This document shows positions 33,792 to 43,526 of a stretch of 64,000 bases of DNA, piece after piece. A model generated the notes under the pieces. It searched no databases. It was not told the origin of the DNA and worked only from the letters and a program-made list of their open reading frames with translations. The stretch's first letter is position 1. Every line of letters starts with the position of its first letter. This DNA comes from Streptomyces sp. NRRL F-6676 (GTDB lineage: Bacteria > Actinomycetota > Actinomycetes > Streptomycetales > Streptomycetaceae): assembly GCF_000725625.1 (NCBI RefSeq), contig NZ_JOHS01000010.1, forward strand, positions 62,001 to 126,000. The letters are read 5' to 3'. The position numbers and the translations under genes were made by a program.

Positions 33792-35210
33792 CTAGGGGTG
33801 GGGCGGGAGTGCGCCGGTGCGGGCGGCCTGGCCGTACCAGTGGGCGCTCGACTTCGGGGTGCGGGCCAGGGTGCCGTAGTCCACGTACACCGCGCCGAAG
33901 CGCTTCTCGTAGCCGTACGCCCACTCGAAGTTGTCCATCAGGGACCACAGGTAGTAGCCCCGCACGGGGGCGCCCTCGTCGATCGCGCGGCGCACCGCCG
34001 AGAGGTGGCCGTGCAGGTAGGCGATGCGCTCCGGGTCGTGCACCCTGCCCTCGGCGTCCGGGACGTCGTCGTACGCGGCACCGTTCTCGGTGATGTACAG
34101 CGGCAGTCCGGGTGCCTCGCGGGCGTAGCGCATGACCAGGTCGTGCAGCCCGGTCGGGTCGACCGTCCAGCCCATCGCCGTCCGGTCGCCCGGGGTCTGG
34201 TGGAAGGCCACGTCGTCGGCGCCCGGCCAGGGGGCGTGCTCGCTCGCGCCGTGCCCGTCCGCGCGCGGACCGGACGGCGCGTTCTCCGCCGCGCTCACCA
34301 GGGCCGGCGTGTAGTAGTTCAGGCCGAGCGCGTCCAGCGGCTGGTGGGCGAGGATCAGGTCGCCCTGCTGGACGAACCCCCAGTCGGTGACCGCCCGGGT
34401 CGCCTTGATCAGCGTCTCCGGGTACGCCCCGTGCAGCATCGGGCCGTGGAAGACGCCGTTGGCCAGGTCGTCGATCCGCTGCGCCGCGTCCAGGTCCGCC
34501 GGGTCCTGCGACAGCGGGCGTATCACCTGGGAGTTGAGGCTGACGGCGACGGTGTTGCGGGCCGGCATCGTGGCCCGCAGGGCGGTCGTGGCCAGGCCGT
34601 GCGCCAGGTTGAGGTGGTGCGCGGCGCGCAGCGACGCCTCCGGCTCGGTGCGCCCCGGGGCGTGCACGCCGGAGCAGTAGCCGAGGAAGGCGCTGCACCA
34701 GGGTTCGTTCAGGGTGATCCACTGCTCGACGCGGTCGCCGAGCGCCTGTCCGAGGAGCGCCGCGTACTCGGCGAACCGGTAGGCGGTGTCCCGCTCGGGC
34801 CAGCCGCCCGCGTCCTCCAGCTCCTGGGGGAGGTCCCAGTGGTAGAGCGTGAGGGCCGGCTTGATGCCGTGGGAGAGCAGTTCGTCGACCAGGCGGCGGT
34901 AGAAGTCCAGGCCGCGCTGGACCGCGGGGCCGCGGCCGGTGGGCTGCACGCGGGACCAGGAGACGGAGAAGCGGTACGACGACAGGCCGAGCTCCGCCAT
35001 CAGCGCGACGTCGTCGCGGTAGCGGTGGTAGTGGTCGACGGCGGTGTCGCCGTGGTCGCCGCCGGCCGTCTTCCCCGGGGTGTGGCTGAAGGTGTCCCAG
35101 ATGGACGGCGTACGGCCGTCCTCCGCCACCGCTCCCTCGATCTGGTACGCGGAAGTGGCCGCTCCCCAGACGAAGGCGGGAGGGAAGGACACGGACATCG
35201 GCTCGGTCAT
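33792..35210 (-). CDS. GH1 beta-glucosidase
   Basis: 472 residues; intracellular retaining beta-glucosidase of family GH1 without signal peptide. [34 protein letters not shown] opens the barrel; acid/base Glu169 in TLNEPW and nucleophile Glu375 in YITENGAA are in place. It is a close relative of the bglC product at 41873. A perfect CebR box lies 41 bp upstream and a weaker one overlaps the start codon, so it should answer to cellobiose like cebEFG. Start taken at 35210; the ATG four codons later is possible. Confidence 0.93.
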   Translation of the reverse strand: MTEPMSVSFPPAFVWGAATSAYQIEGAVAEDGRTPSIWDTFSHTPGKTAGGDHGDTAVDHYHRYRDDVALMAELGLSSYRFSVSWSRVQPTGRGPAVQRGLDFYRRLVDELLSHGIKPALTLYHWDLPQELEDAGGWPERDTAYRFAEYAALLGQALGDRVEQWITLNEPWCSAFLGYCSGVHAPGRTEPEASLRAAHHLNLAHGLATTALRATMPARNTVAVSLNSQVIRPLSQDPADLDAAQRIDDLANGVFHGPMLHGAYPETLIKATRAVTDWGFVQQGDLILAHQPLDALGLNYYTPALVSAAENAPSGPRADGHGASEHAPWPGADDVAFHQTPGDRTAMGWTVDPTGLHDLVMRYAREAPGLPLYITENGAAYDDVPDAEGRVHDPERIAYLHGHLSAVRRAIDEGAPVRGYYLWSLMDNFEWAYGYEKRFGAVYVDYGTLARTPKSSAHWYGQAARTGALPPHP

Positions 35211-35264
35211 GGAATCGCTCCCACGGGTTGGCTGCGCGGCCCATTATGCATGGGAGCGCTCCCA
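35210..35264 (-). promoter_or_regulatory. CebR boxes upstream of the GH1 gene
   Basis: TGGGAGCGCTCCCA at 35251-35264 is the perfect 14-bp palindrome known as the CebR box. TGGAATCGCTCCCA at 35210-35223 differs at two positions and touches the start codon. Two sites 41 bp apart could allow cooperative repression. Confidence 0.85.
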
Positions 35265-35290
35265 CGAGGAAACCCCCTCGCACGCGGATA

Positions 35291-35610
35291 CGGTTTTTGC
35301 GCCCCCGTCGGGGGCGTCCCGCAAGGGGCGCGAGCCCCCCACGCACCGGCACGCGCCGACGAAGAAGTACCCCCCGCCCCGGTGGGTGCCCGGGGTTTTC
35401 TCGCCCCCGCCGCCCCTACCCTTCCCGTCCCTTCAAGGGGCTCCGCCCCTTGGACCCCGGAGAGCTCGGGTGGGGAGCGCGGGTGGGTGGGGCCTTCTCG
35501 CGCAGTTCCCCGCGCCCCCAAGGGGCGCGGTTGCTCGCGCCCGCGCGGCGGCAGCCGCAGGCGCAGGGCCGCGCCCCACCAGGGGCGCGGGGAACTGCGC
35601 GGGCGACCAC
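35291..35610. repeat. Dispersed GC-rich elements, copy 5, with second module
   Basis: Contains a short hairpin at 35291-35332 and a module at 35401-35458 (CCCCCGCCGCCCCTACCC... CTTCAAGGGGCTCC) that is the reverse complement of 61993-62044. A long element follows at 35497-35610, with CGCGCAGTTCCCCGCGCCCC at the left end and GGGGCGCGGGGAACTGCGCG at the right end as an inverted pair about 90 bp apart. No gene is seen. Confidence 0.7.
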
Positions 35611-35700
35611 GACGCACCTCGCACCCGCCGAAGCACAGAACCCCCACCCCAGTAGGCGCCTCCGCCCACCAAAGCCTTCCCCGCGGCCCCGTTACTCCCC

Positions 35701-35849
35701 CCGCCGGAGGCGTAGGCCCCCCGCCAAAGGCGCGCGCATCCCCCGCCGGAGGCACACGCATCCCCCGCCAGAAGCACGCCCCCCCCGCAGGAGGCGTACG
35801 CCCCTCGCCAAAGGCGCACACATCCCCCCGCCGAAGGCGCACCTACGCC
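35701..35849. repeat. Array of seven imperfect 20-23 bp repeats
   Basis: Units begin at about 35701, 35721, 35743, 35765, 35785, 35805 and 35828. Consensus CCGCCRRAGGCGYRCGCATC. Spacing varies (20-23 bp) and there are no unique spacers. Located directly beyond the stop of the leftward lacI-type gene. Confidence 0.8.
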
Positions 35850-35871
35850 TAAGTCGGTGAGGGGAACCCCC

Positions 35872-36915
35872 TCACGCCGACTCCCGTACCACCAGTTCCG
35901 TCGGCAGGACGACCGCCCGGTGCCCCGACCCCCGCTGCGCGATCTCGTCGAGCAGCAGGTCCGCCATCGTCCGCCCCATCTCCTCCAGCGGCTGCCGCAC
36001 ACTCGTCAGCGGCGGGTCGATGTGCCGCGCCACGATGGAGTCGTCGAAGCCGATCACCGCGACGTCGTCCGGCACCCGCCGCCCCGACGCCCGCAGCTCC
36101 AGCACCGCCCCCGACGCCGTCACGTCCGACGCGGCGAACACCGCGTCCACCTCCGGCCGCTGCCGCAGCAGCTCCCGCATCGCCCAGCGGCCGCCGTCCT
36201 CCGTGAAGTCGCCCTGGACGATGAGGCCCTCGTCGACCGTGAGTCCCGCCCGCTCGAGCGCCCCCCGGTACCCCTCGAGCCGGGACTGCGCCACGTCCAT
36301 GTCCAGCGGCCCGGTGATCGTGCCGATGGTCCGGCGGCCGCCCGCCAGCAGGTGCTCGACCGCGCTGCGCGCCCCGCCCCCGTTGTCCGCGCGGACGTGC
36401 CCCAGCGGCTCGCCGTCGCCGCGCCGGCCCGCCAGGACCGTCGGCACGGACAGCTCTTCGAGCCGGTCGGGCAGCGTGTCGTCGCTGTGCACGGCCATCA
36501 TCAGCACGCCGTCCACCCGCTGGGCGGACAGATACGTGGCGAGCCGCGCGTACTCCTTCTCGTCGCGCACCAGCACCAGCAGCAACTGCATGCCCGCGCC
36601 GGCCAGTCCGGCGGAGACCCCGCGGATGATCCCGGAGAAGTACGGCTCGGAGAAGAGCCGGTTCTCCGCCTCGGGGACGACCAGTGCCACGGAGTCCGTG
36701 CGCTGGGTGACCAGGGAGCGGGCGGCGCGGTTCGGGATGTAGCCGAGTTCGTCGATGGCCCGCTCCACCGCGGCCCGGGAGCGGTCGCTCACCTTGGGGG
36801 AGCCGTTGATCACCCGGGAGACGGTGCCGCGCCCGACGCCGGCGAGGGCGGCCACGGCGTTCAGGGTGGGGCGCCGGACGTCCGCGCTCTTCGCCGGCTG
36901 TTCGGCAGGGCTCAT
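35872..36915 (-). CDS. cebR: LacI-family repressor, probable CebR
   Basis: 347 residues. HTH ~17-65 (LNAVAALAGVGRGTVSRVINGSPKVSDRSRAAVERAIDELGYIPNRAARSL) and a periplasmic-binding-type effector domain with DSVALVVPEAENRLFSEPYFSGIIRG, GFDDSIVARHIDPPLTSVRQP. The ATG follows GAGAGGTG. Divergent from cebE with a 495-bp gap, the position reported for cebR in S. griseus and S. scabies (from memory); CebR is released from its box by cellobiose. A second, similar LacI protein is encoded at 43527, so the name could belong to that gene instead. Confidence 0.8.
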   Translation of the reverse strand: MSPAEQPAKSADVRRPTLNAVAALAGVGRGTVSRVINGSPKVSDRSRAAVERAIDELGYIPNRAARSLVTQRTDSVALVVPEAENRLFSEPYFSGIIRGVSAGLAGAGMQLLLVLVRDEKEYARLATYLSAQRVDGVLMMAVHSDDTLPDRLEELSVPTVLAGRRGDGEPLGHVRADNGGGARSAVEHLLAGGRRTIGTITGPLDMDVAQSRLEGYRGALERAGLTVDEGLIVQGDFTEDGGRWAMRELLRQRPEVDAVFAASDVTASGAVLELRASGRRVPDDVAVIGFDDSIVARHIDPPLTSVRQPLEEMGRTMADLLLDEIAQRGSGHRAVVLPTELVVRESA

Positions 36916-37141
36916 CGTTCACCTCTCGGCGATCAGTGGTGGGCGGGCCTCATTCTGACCCAGAAATTTCCCGAACCGGCTCCGCGGACCGTCCGGGGCC
37001 CCGGGGTGGGACCCCCAAGGCGCCGGTGACCTGCGGGAATCCGGCGTGTGTCGGCCGTATGTCGCGCTGGTTACACGTGCTGTGACGACACATAAACGTG
37101 ACGCCTACAACACGCTTGCGCAACGACGCCGTTTTCAAGTC

Positions 37142-37198
37142 TTGACACTGGGCCCGGCAGGAACCAGTCTTCCGGCATGCCGCGTGGGAGCGGTCCCA
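37142..37198 (+). promoter_or_regulatory. cebE promoter and CebR box
   Basis: TTGACA (37142-37147), 17-bp spacer and CAGTCT (37165-37170) form a plausible promoter. TGGGAGCGGTCCCA (37185-37198), one mismatch from the perfect CebR box, covers the expected start of transcription. This leaves a leader of roughly 230 nt before the cebE ATG; the rest of the 495-bp divergent gap shows no other clear site. Confidence 0.8.
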
Positions 37199-37410
37199 CG
37201 GGTCCTCGGGGGGTTACTCCCGTGTGGACCAGAACACCGAAGGCCCTTCCCTCTACCTCGCAACACCCACTGTTGACCAGCATCTTTTCACCGCACGCCC
37301 AGTGTTGTGAACTGGCCGCTGCTCGAACCGAGAGGGCAGGTCCGGTCTGCCGGTTCCCCGGCAGTCCGATTCCTGAGGTCCCGTTCCCCACTGGAACAAG
37401 GAGTAGTGGA

Positions 37411-38727
37411 ATGCGCATCACCCGTACCGGCGGCGGTCGAGGCCGCAGAGCAGCGGCCGTGACCACGACGGTCCTGACGGCCTCCGCGCTGTTGCTGACC
37501 GGCTGCAGCAGCGACGACTCGGACAGCTCGGACTCCAACGGGAACATCACCCTCAAGCTGGCGGACTTCGGGCAGTTCGGCTACAAGGAAGCCAAGCTGT
37601 TCGACGAGTACCACAAGCTGCACCCGAACATCACGGTCAAGGAAGAGACCACGGCGAAGGAGGAGGACTACTACCCGAAGCTGCTTCAGCAGCTGAACTC
37701 GAGCAGTGGTCTGGGGGACGTCGTCGGTCTCGAGGTGGGCCGCACCAAGGAGGTCACCACCACTCAGGCGGACAAGTTCGTCGACCTGAGCAAGGTCATC
37801 AACGTCGGTGACTGGGTGGACTGGAAGGAAAAGCAGGTCACCACCGACAGTGGCCAGGTGATCGGGGCCGGCACCGACATCGGCCCGATGTCGCTCTGCT
37901 ACCGCCGTGACCTGTTCGAGAAGGCGGGTCTGCCGACCGACCGCAAGGACGTCACGAAGGCCGTCGCCGGCGGCTGGGAGGACTACATCAAGCTCGGTGA
38001 GAAGTACCAGAAGAACGCTCCCGACAAGACGTACTTCATGGACTCCGCGAGCGCGATGTACAACGCGGTCGTCTCCTCCTCGCCGGAGCAGTACTACAGC
38101 TCCGACGGCAAGGCGATCTACAAGGACAGCGCTTCGGTCAAGGACGGCTGGAACCTCGCGGTCGAGGCCACGAACAAGAAGCTGACCCAGGGCCTGGCCC
38201 AGTTCGACGACCCGTGGGTGGCCGCGCTGCGCAAGGGCTCGATCGCCACGATCGCGTGCCCCGCGTGGATGGCCGCGCAGATCTCCGTCAACTCCGGTGA
38301 CGACTACAAGGGCAAGTGGGACATCGCCCGCGCGCCCGGCGACACCGCCGCCAACTGGGGCGGTTCCTTCCTCGCGGTGCCGAAGGCCGGCAAGCACGTG
38401 AAGGAGGCGCAGGAGCTGGTCAAGTGGCTGACGGCGCCCGAGCAGCAGGCCAAGGTGTTCAAGACCATCGGTGTCTTCCCGTCGAACACGAAGTCCTACG
38501 ACCTCGACGACGTGAAGAACGCGAAGCTCCCGTACTTCAACAACGCCCCGATCGGTGAGATCTACGCCGAGGAGGCCAAGGCCATCCCCGCGGCGGTGCT
38601 CGGCCCGAAGGACGGCGTGATCAAGGACACGATCTCCCGCCAGATCAACAACATGGCGCAGCGTGGCACCAAGCCGGACAAGGCGTGGAGCGACGCGGTC
38701 GACACCATCGACAAGGCGATCGGCTGA
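37411..38727 (+). CDS. cebE: Cellobiose/cello-oligosaccharide-binding lipoprotein CebE
   Basis: 438 residues. Lipoprotein signal with lipobox LLTGC (Cys ~32), then an Asp/Ser-rich spacer. Family-1 solute-binding protein: ITLKLADFGQFGYKEAKLFDEYHKLHPNITVKEET, GTDIGPMSLCYRRDLFEKAGLP, WGGSFLAVPKAGKHVKEAQELVKWLTAPEQQAKVF. Binds cellobiose and cellotriose outside the membrane and delivers them to CebF/CebG. Ribosome site AAGGAG. The gene uses slightly less GC-biased codons (AAG-rich), as highly expressed binding proteins do. No ATPase is encoded in the operon; Streptomyces use the shared ATPase MsiK. Confidence 0.92.
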   Translation: MRITRTGGGRGRRAAAVTTTVLTASALLLTGCSSDDSDSSDSNGNITLKLADFGQFGYKEAKLFDEYHKLHPNITVKEETTAKEEDYYPKLLQQLNSSSGLGDVVGLEVGRTKEVTTTQADKFVDLSKVINVGDWVDWKEKQVTTDSGQVIGAGTDIGPMSLCYRRDLFEKAGLPTDRKDVTKAVAGGWEDYIKLGEKYQKNAPDKTYFMDSASAMYNAVVSSSPEQYYSSDGKAIYKDSASVKDGWNLAVEATNKKLTQGLAQFDDPWVAALRKGSIATIACPAWMAAQISVNSGDDYKGKWDIARAPGDTAANWGGSFLAVPKAGKHVKEAQELVKWLTAPEQQAKVFKTIGVFPSNTKSYDLDDVKNAKLPYFNNAPIGEIYAEEAKAIPAAVLGPKDGVIKDTISRQINNMAQRGTKPDKAWSDAVDTIDKAIG

Positions 38728-38733
38728 ACCACG

Positions 38734-38789
38734 GCGGTGCGGGTGGCCCCCAGGGGCTGCCCGCGCCGCACCGGCGGCTTCGGCCGCCG
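38734..38789 (+). terminator. Stem-loops after cebE
   Basis: A long imperfect hairpin (CGGTGCGG... CCGCACCG, about 38734-38772) is followed by a perfect one, CGGCGGC-TTCG-GCCGCCG (38772-38789) with a UUCG tetraloop. No T-run follows. Probably stabilises the cebE message and lets only part of transcription pass to cebF. Confidence 0.75.
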
Positions 38790-38858
38790 ACGGCATCCGC
38801 ACCACCGGGCCGGCGCTCACCCGCCGGCCGGGTGTGCGCCCCGGTGACGGGGGCCGTC

Positions 38859-39290
38859 CGTACCCGGGCGGCACGGGAGCCCCTGCCTGAGCGGCAGGGG
38901 GCTCGTGCCGGGGGTACGGGGCCCCGGCCGCCGGGGCGGCGCGGCGGTCGCACCGGGCGGTGCGGATTTCCGTACCCGGGCGGTGCGGGGCCCCGTGCCC
39001 GAGCGGTAGGGATGACGTACCTGAGCGGTACGGGGTGAAGTACCCGAGCGGTACGGGGTGATGTACCCGAGCGGTACGAGTCCCCCTTACCCGGGCGGTG
39101 CGCATCCCCGCACGCGGGCGGTGCGGGTCCCCGTACCGCAGTGGTACGGGGACGGGGTGACGTGCCGGTCCCGGGCGGGTTTCCGCACCGGGCCGGCGCC
39201 CCCTCCCGCACCGGGCGCCGGCTCGTCGTCCCGTACCGGCGCGGGCTCGTCGTACCGGACCGGCACGGGGGAACGGTGCCGGTACGACGG
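38859..39290. repeat. Array of ~17 imperfect 23-bp palindromic repeats
   Basis: Each unit resembles CGTACCCGAGCGGTACGGGGTG, with GTACC/GGTAC able to pair. Unit starts at about 38859, 38883, 38904, 38949, 38971, 38994, 39016, 39039, 39062, 39086, 39109, 39132, 39161, 39184, 39207, 39232 and 39251. The common step is 22-24 bp. A variant with GCACC/GGTGC alternates. The step is not a multiple of three and no gene fits, so it is non-coding. It fills much of the 990-bp gap between cebE and cebF. Confidence 0.88.
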
Positions 39291-39720
39291 GAAGACCCGG
39301 CAACGTTGTCCGCCGATTCGCCGCCGTGGGCGGCGAGCCGGTCGAGGTGCCGCCCCAGTGGCGGCCTCCTCGTGGCGGACCGGTTGTGGTTCGCCCACGG
39401 GTGGCCGGCCGGGGCCGGCCCCGGCACCGGTGTCCGCCCCGGATTCGTCACCCTTCGACCTCGCCCCCGACCCCGACTCCGTCCACCCACCGACCCCGCA
39501 CCCCGATCGTCCGTCGACCCGTTACCCCGAGCCCTGGCCGGCGCGGGGCGGATCCGGTTCCGTCCGCCGGATCCGGTCCCGTCGGCGGAAGTCAGGGGCA
39601 GGCCGCTGCGCGGGCGGCCCGATACCGTACCGAACAGCGCAGGGAGCGGCGGGACGGTCGTCCGTGCACGCGCCTCCCGCCCCCTACCCGGCCGCAACCT
39701 CCCAGGGAAGGACTCCCTCC

Positions 39721-40710
39721 GTGGCAACGACAACCCCCACAAAGGCCTACAGCCCGCCGCCCGGCGGCTCCGGTGCGTCGAAGCAACGCAGCGCGTGGCG
39801 CTCCCGCCTGTGGCGCTTCGACGACAAGGCGTCCCCGTACGCCTACATCGCGCCCTTCTTCCTGATCTTCGGCGCCTTCGGCCTCTACCCCCTCATCTAC
39901 ACCGGCTGGATAGCCCTGCACCGTGTGGAGATGACGGGCCTCAACCAGTCCGAGTGGGTCGGCTTCGACAACTTCTCCAAGATCCTCCAGGACTCGGAGT
40001 TCTGGACGGCCGTCTCCAACACGTTCGTCATCGGCGTCATCTCGACCGTCCCGCAGCTGCTCGTCGCGCTGGGCCTCGCCCACCTGCTCAACTACAAGCT
40101 GCGCGCCAGCACCTTCTGGCGGACGCTCATCCTCACCCCGTACGCCACCTCCGTGGCGACCGCCGCCCTCGTCTTCGCCCTGGTCTTCCGGGCCGACGGC
40201 GGCATGCTCAACTGGGTGCTGCACTTCTTCGGTGCCCCGAGCGACACCAACTGGGGAGACGGGCACTGGACGTCCAAGATCGCCATCTCGGTCATCATCA
40301 TCTGGCGCTGGACCGGCTACAACGCCCTCATCTACCTGGCGGCCATGCAGGCGGTACCGACCGACCTCTACGAGGCCGCCTCGATCGACGGCGCCTCGCG
40401 CTGGCAGCAGTTCCGCAAGGTGACCATCCCCTCGCTGCGGCCGACGATCCTGTTCACCATCGTCATCTCGACGATCGGCTCCATGCAGTTGTTCGGTGAG
40501 CCGCTGCTGTTGCAGGGCGGCACCCTCGGCTCCGTCGGCGGCAGTGACCACCAGTACGAGACGCTGAGCATCTACCTCTACAACTACGGCTGGAAGCTCG
40601 GGCACCTGGGCCCGGCGGCGGCCGTGGCCTGGGCCATGCTCGTCCTGCTGCTGCTCATCGCCCTGATCAACTGGATCATCAGCCGGTTCGTGCGCAAGAG
40701 CGCGGTCTGA
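39721..40710 (+). CDS. cebF: Cello-oligosaccharide ABC permease CebF
   Basis: 329 residues from the GTG at 39721, preceded by GGGAAGGA; longer in-frame starts run into the repeat array and are rejected. Six membrane helices of the MalF type; EAA loop [26 protein letters not shown]. Pairs with CebG. The unusual distance from cebE (993 bp) contrasts with the 14-bp gap to cebG. Confidence 0.92.
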   Translation: MATTTPTKAYSPPPGGSGASKQRSAWRSRLWRFDDKASPYAYIAPFFLIFGAFGLYPLIYTGWIALHRVEMTGLNQSEWVGFDNFSKILQDSEFWTAVSNTFVIGVISTVPQLLVALGLAHLLNYKLRASTFWRTLILTPYATSVATAALVFALVFRADGGMLNWVLHFFGAPSDTNWGDGHWTSKIAISVIIIWRWTGYNALIYLAAMQAVPTDLYEAASIDGASRWQQFRKVTIPSLRPTILFTIVISTIGSMQLFGEPLLLQGGTLGSVGGSDHQYETLSIYLYNYGWKLGHLGPAAAVAWAMLVLLLLIALINWIISRFVRKSAV

Positions 40711-40724
40711 CGGGAGTGACATCG

Positions 40725-41648
40725 ATGACCACGACAAGTCCCACCAGGGCCGCCGCGCCGGGGCCCGCCCCGGCCGCGCCGCACGCCACCTCAGGCAAGG
40801 GCCGCAACCGGTTCAAGATCGGGGCCGGCCAGCAGCTCAAGGGCGGCCCGCTCACCTACGTCTTCCTGATCATCGTCGGCCTGGGCTCCGTCTTCCCGCT
40901 GTACTGGACGCTGGTGGCCGCCTCGCACGACCAGCAGCGGGTCCTCGACACACCGCCGCCGTTCATTCCGGGCGGCAAGCTGTTCGACAATCTGCAAGCG
41001 GCCTGGGAGCAGGCCAACCTCGGCAAGGCCATCGTCAACACGGCGATCGTGGCCGGCTGCATCACCGCCGCCACGCTGTTCTTCTGCACCCTGGCCGGCT
41101 ACGCCTTCGCCAAGATGCGCTTCCGCGGCCGGAACGTGCTGATGACCGCGGTCATCGCCACCCTGACCATCCCGCCGCAGCTCAGCGTCGTGCCGCTGTT
41201 CATGATGATGTCGGACATCGGCTGGAACGGGCAGCTGGAGTCGGTGATCTTCCCGACCCTGGTCGGCGCGTTCGGCGTGTTCTTCATGCGCCAGTACCTC
41301 GTCGAGGCGCTGCCGTACGAGCTCATCGAGGCGGCCAAGGTGGACGGGGCGAGCAACATCCGCATCGTCTGGAACATCGTTCTGCCCGTGGCCCGGCCCG
41401 CGATGATGGTGCTCGGCATGCTGACCTTCGTGCAGGCGTGGAACGACTTCTTCTGGCCGTTCCTCGCGCTGAACCAGGAGAACCCCACCATCCAGGTGGC
41501 GCTCGGCCTGCTCAGCGCCTCGTACACGCCCGACCAGAGCATCGTCATGGCGGGCGCGCTGATCAGCACGCTGCCGCTGCTGCTGGTGTTCGTGGTCTTC
41601 GGCAAGCAGATCGTCGGAGGCATCATGTCGGGCGCGGTCAAGGGCTGA
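40725..41648 (+). CDS. cebG: Cello-oligosaccharide ABC permease CebG
   Basis: 307 residues. ATG at 40725, 8 nt after CGGGAG; the GTG at 40716 lies in the ribosome site. MalG-type permease with six helices and EAA loop [26 protein letters not shown]. Pro/Ala-rich N-terminal tail. Second half of the channel with CebF; energised by an ATPase encoded elsewhere. Confidence 0.92.
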   Translation: MTTTSPTRAAAPGPAPAAPHATSGKGRNRFKIGAGQQLKGGPLTYVFLIIVGLGSVFPLYWTLVAASHDQQRVLDTPPPFIPGGKLFDNLQAAWEQANLGKAIVNTAIVAGCITAATLFFCTLAGYAFAKMRFRGRNVLMTAVIATLTIPPQLSVVPLFMMMSDIGWNGQLESVIFPTLVGAFGVFFMRQYLVEALPYELIEAAKVDGASNIRIVWNIVLPVARPAMMVLGMLTFVQAWNDFFWPFLALNQENPTIQVALGLLSASYTPDQSIVMAGALISTLPLLLVFVVFGKQIVGGIMSGAVKG

Positions 41649-41870
41649 CGCCCGGCGCGACCCACCGTCCGGCACACCCGTCCGGCCCGCCCACCGTCCG
41701 GCACCTGCCGGACGGCCGGCCCCGCACGGTACGTCCCGGCCGTACGGCCCGTCCCGCACACGGGCCGTACGGGGCGGGGGCAACGCCGCCTGCCCCCGCC
41801 CCCTCCGCCTTCCCCCCCCACCGCCGGACCACCGTCCGGCTCTCCTCACGCGACTTTGGGAGCGTTCTCA
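41649..41870 (+). promoter_or_regulatory. cebG-bglC gap with CebR box
   Basis: TGGGAGCGTTCTCA (41857-41870) differs at two positions from the perfect box and ends 2 bp before the bglC ATG, so it also covers the GGGAG ribosome site. The preceding ~200 bp hold short repeats (CCCACCGTCCGGCAC twice; GGCCGTACGG-type palindromes) and no gene. Confidence 0.75.
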
Positions 41871-41872
41871 CG

Positions 41873-43330
41873 ATGACCGCCGTACGACCCGAGACCACTG
41901 CCCGGCCGGCCGCCGCCACCTCTCTCTCCTTCCCGACCGGTTTCGTCTGGGGTGCCGCCACCGCCGCCTACCAGGTGGAGGGCGCCGCCGCCGAGGACGG
42001 TCGCACCCCTTCCATCTGGGACACCTTCAGCCACACCCCCGGCAAGGTGCGCAACGGCGACACCGGTGACATCGCCGCCGACCACTACCACCGGTACCGC
42101 GACGACGTGGCGCTGATGAAGGACCTCGGCCTGAAGGCGTACCGCTTCTCCGTCTCCTGGTCCCGGGTCCAGCCCACCGGCCGCGGCCCGGCCGTCGAGC
42201 GCGGCCTGGACTTCTACCGCCGCCTCACCGACGAGCTCCTCGAGGCGGGCATCACCCCCGTCGCCACCCTCTACCACTGGGACCTGCCCCAGGAGCTGGA
42301 GGACGCGGGCGGCTGGCCGCAGCGCGACACCGCCTACCGCTTCGCCGACTACGCCGAGATCATGGCCCGCGCCCTCGGCGACCGCGTCGGCGTGTGGACC
42401 ACCCTCAACGAGCCCTGGTGCTCGGCCTTCCTCGGCTACGGCTCCGGCGTGCACGCTCCCGGCCGCACCGACCCGGCCGCCACCCTGCGCGCCGCCCACC
42501 ACCTCAACCTCGCCCACGGCAAGGCGGTCGGCGTACTGCGCGACAACCTGCCGGCGACCGCGCAGACCTCGATCACCCTCAACCTGCACCAGGTCCGCCC
42601 GCTCACCGACAGCCCCGAGGACGCCGACGCCGCCCGCCGCATCGACGCCGTCGGCAACCGCGTCTTCACCGGCCCGATCCTGGACGGCGCCTACCCCGAG
42701 GACCTGATCGCCGACACCTCGCACCTGGTGGACTGGAGCGAGCTGGTGCGGGACGGCGACCTCGCGGAGATCTCCCGCCCGATCGACGTCCTCGGCGTCA
42801 ACTACTACTCGCCGACCGTGGTCTCGCACCCCGTCGACGGCGCCGGCACCACCAAGAACGACGGACACGGCGCCAGCGAGCACTCCCCGTGGACCGGCTC
42901 CGACCACATCGCCTTCCACCTCGCCAACGACAACGTCACCGCGATGAACTGGGCCATCGACGCCGACGGTCTGCACACCCTGCTGACCGGCCTGGCCAAG
43001 TCCCACCCGTCGCTGCCGCTGATGGTCACCGAGAACGGCGCCGCCTTCGACGACTACGTCTCGCCCGAGGGCAAGGTCAACGACCCGCAGCGGATCGCCT
43101 ACCTCCACGCCCACCTGGACGCCGTCCGCCGGGCCGTCGCCGACGGGGCCGACGTACGGGGCTACTTCCTGTGGTCCCTGCTGGACAACTTCGAGTGGTC
43201 CTACGGCTACTCCAAGCGGTTCGGCGCCGTCTACGTCGACTACTCGACCCAGCGCCGCATCCCCAAGGACAGCGCCCACTGGTACGCGGGCGTGATCCGC
43301 GACAACGCGCTGCCCGGCGCCGAGGGCTGA
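41873..43330 (+). CDS. bglC: GH1 beta-glucosidase BglC
   Basis: 485 residues. [34 protein letters not shown]; acid/base Glu180 in TLNEPW, nucleophile Glu387 in VTENGAA. No signal peptide: it hydrolyses imported cellobiose and short cello-oligosaccharides to glucose in the cytoplasm. Last gene of cebEFG-bglC, with its own CebR box overlapping the translation start. Very similar to the GH1 at 33792, which suggests an old duplication. Confidence 0.94.
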   Translation: MTAVRPETTARPAAATSLSFPTGFVWGAATAAYQVEGAAAEDGRTPSIWDTFSHTPGKVRNGDTGDIAADHYHRYRDDVALMKDLGLKAYRFSVSWSRVQPTGRGPAVERGLDFYRRLTDELLEAGITPVATLYHWDLPQELEDAGGWPQRDTAYRFADYAEIMARALGDRVGVWTTLNEPWCSAFLGYGSGVHAPGRTDPAATLRAAHHLNLAHGKAVGVLRDNLPATAQTSITLNLHQVRPLTDSPEDADAARRIDAVGNRVFTGPILDGAYPEDLIADTSHLVDWSELVRDGDLAEISRPIDVLGVNYYSPTVVSHPVDGAGTTKNDGHGASEHSPWTGSDHIAFHLANDNVTAMNWAIDADGLHTLLTGLAKSHPSLPLMVTENGAAFDDYVSPEGKVNDPQRIAYLHAHLDAVRRAVADGADVRGYFLWSLLDNFEWSYGYSKRFGAVYVDYSTQRRIPKDSAHWYAGVIRDNALPGAEG

Positions 43331-43344
43331 CACCCGCCACCCGA

Positions 43345-43383
43345 GGGAGGGGGCGCGGCCGGACACCGGCCGCGCCCCCTCCC
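43345..43383 (+). terminator. Terminator of the ceb operon
   Basis: Perfect 18-bp inverted repeat (GGGAGGGGGCGCGGCCGG with its complement, loop ACA), followed by GGCTTTTTCC. The strongest classical terminator in the window. Confidence 0.95.
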
Positions 43384-43526
43384 GGCTTTTTCCGCCGTCC
43401 GGAGGGGGACGTATCCGGTCCGACAAGGGACGATGAGCCGTGACGGGTGACGACGGGCCCGTACGAGGCGCCGCCCCAGGCTGTTACATTCCTGGCCTGA
43501 TGGCGACAGAACAGGAGGCGTCGACT

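Noticed and set aside
35701..35849. CRISPR array
   Set aside because: Imperfect contiguous repeats with no spacers and variable step.
38859..39290. CRISPR array
   Set aside because: The 23-bp units follow each other directly without unique spacers, differ at several positions, and no cas genes are near.
37288..39303. Long open reading frame on the minus strand opposite cebE and the repeat array
   Set aside because: Shadow of the high GC third positions of cebE; no recognisable protein and no ribosome site.
39058..39720. Longer N-terminus for CebF reading back into the repeat array
   Set aside because: The extension is low-complexity and made by the 23-bp array; the GTG at 39721 has a ribosome site and gives the normal permease length.
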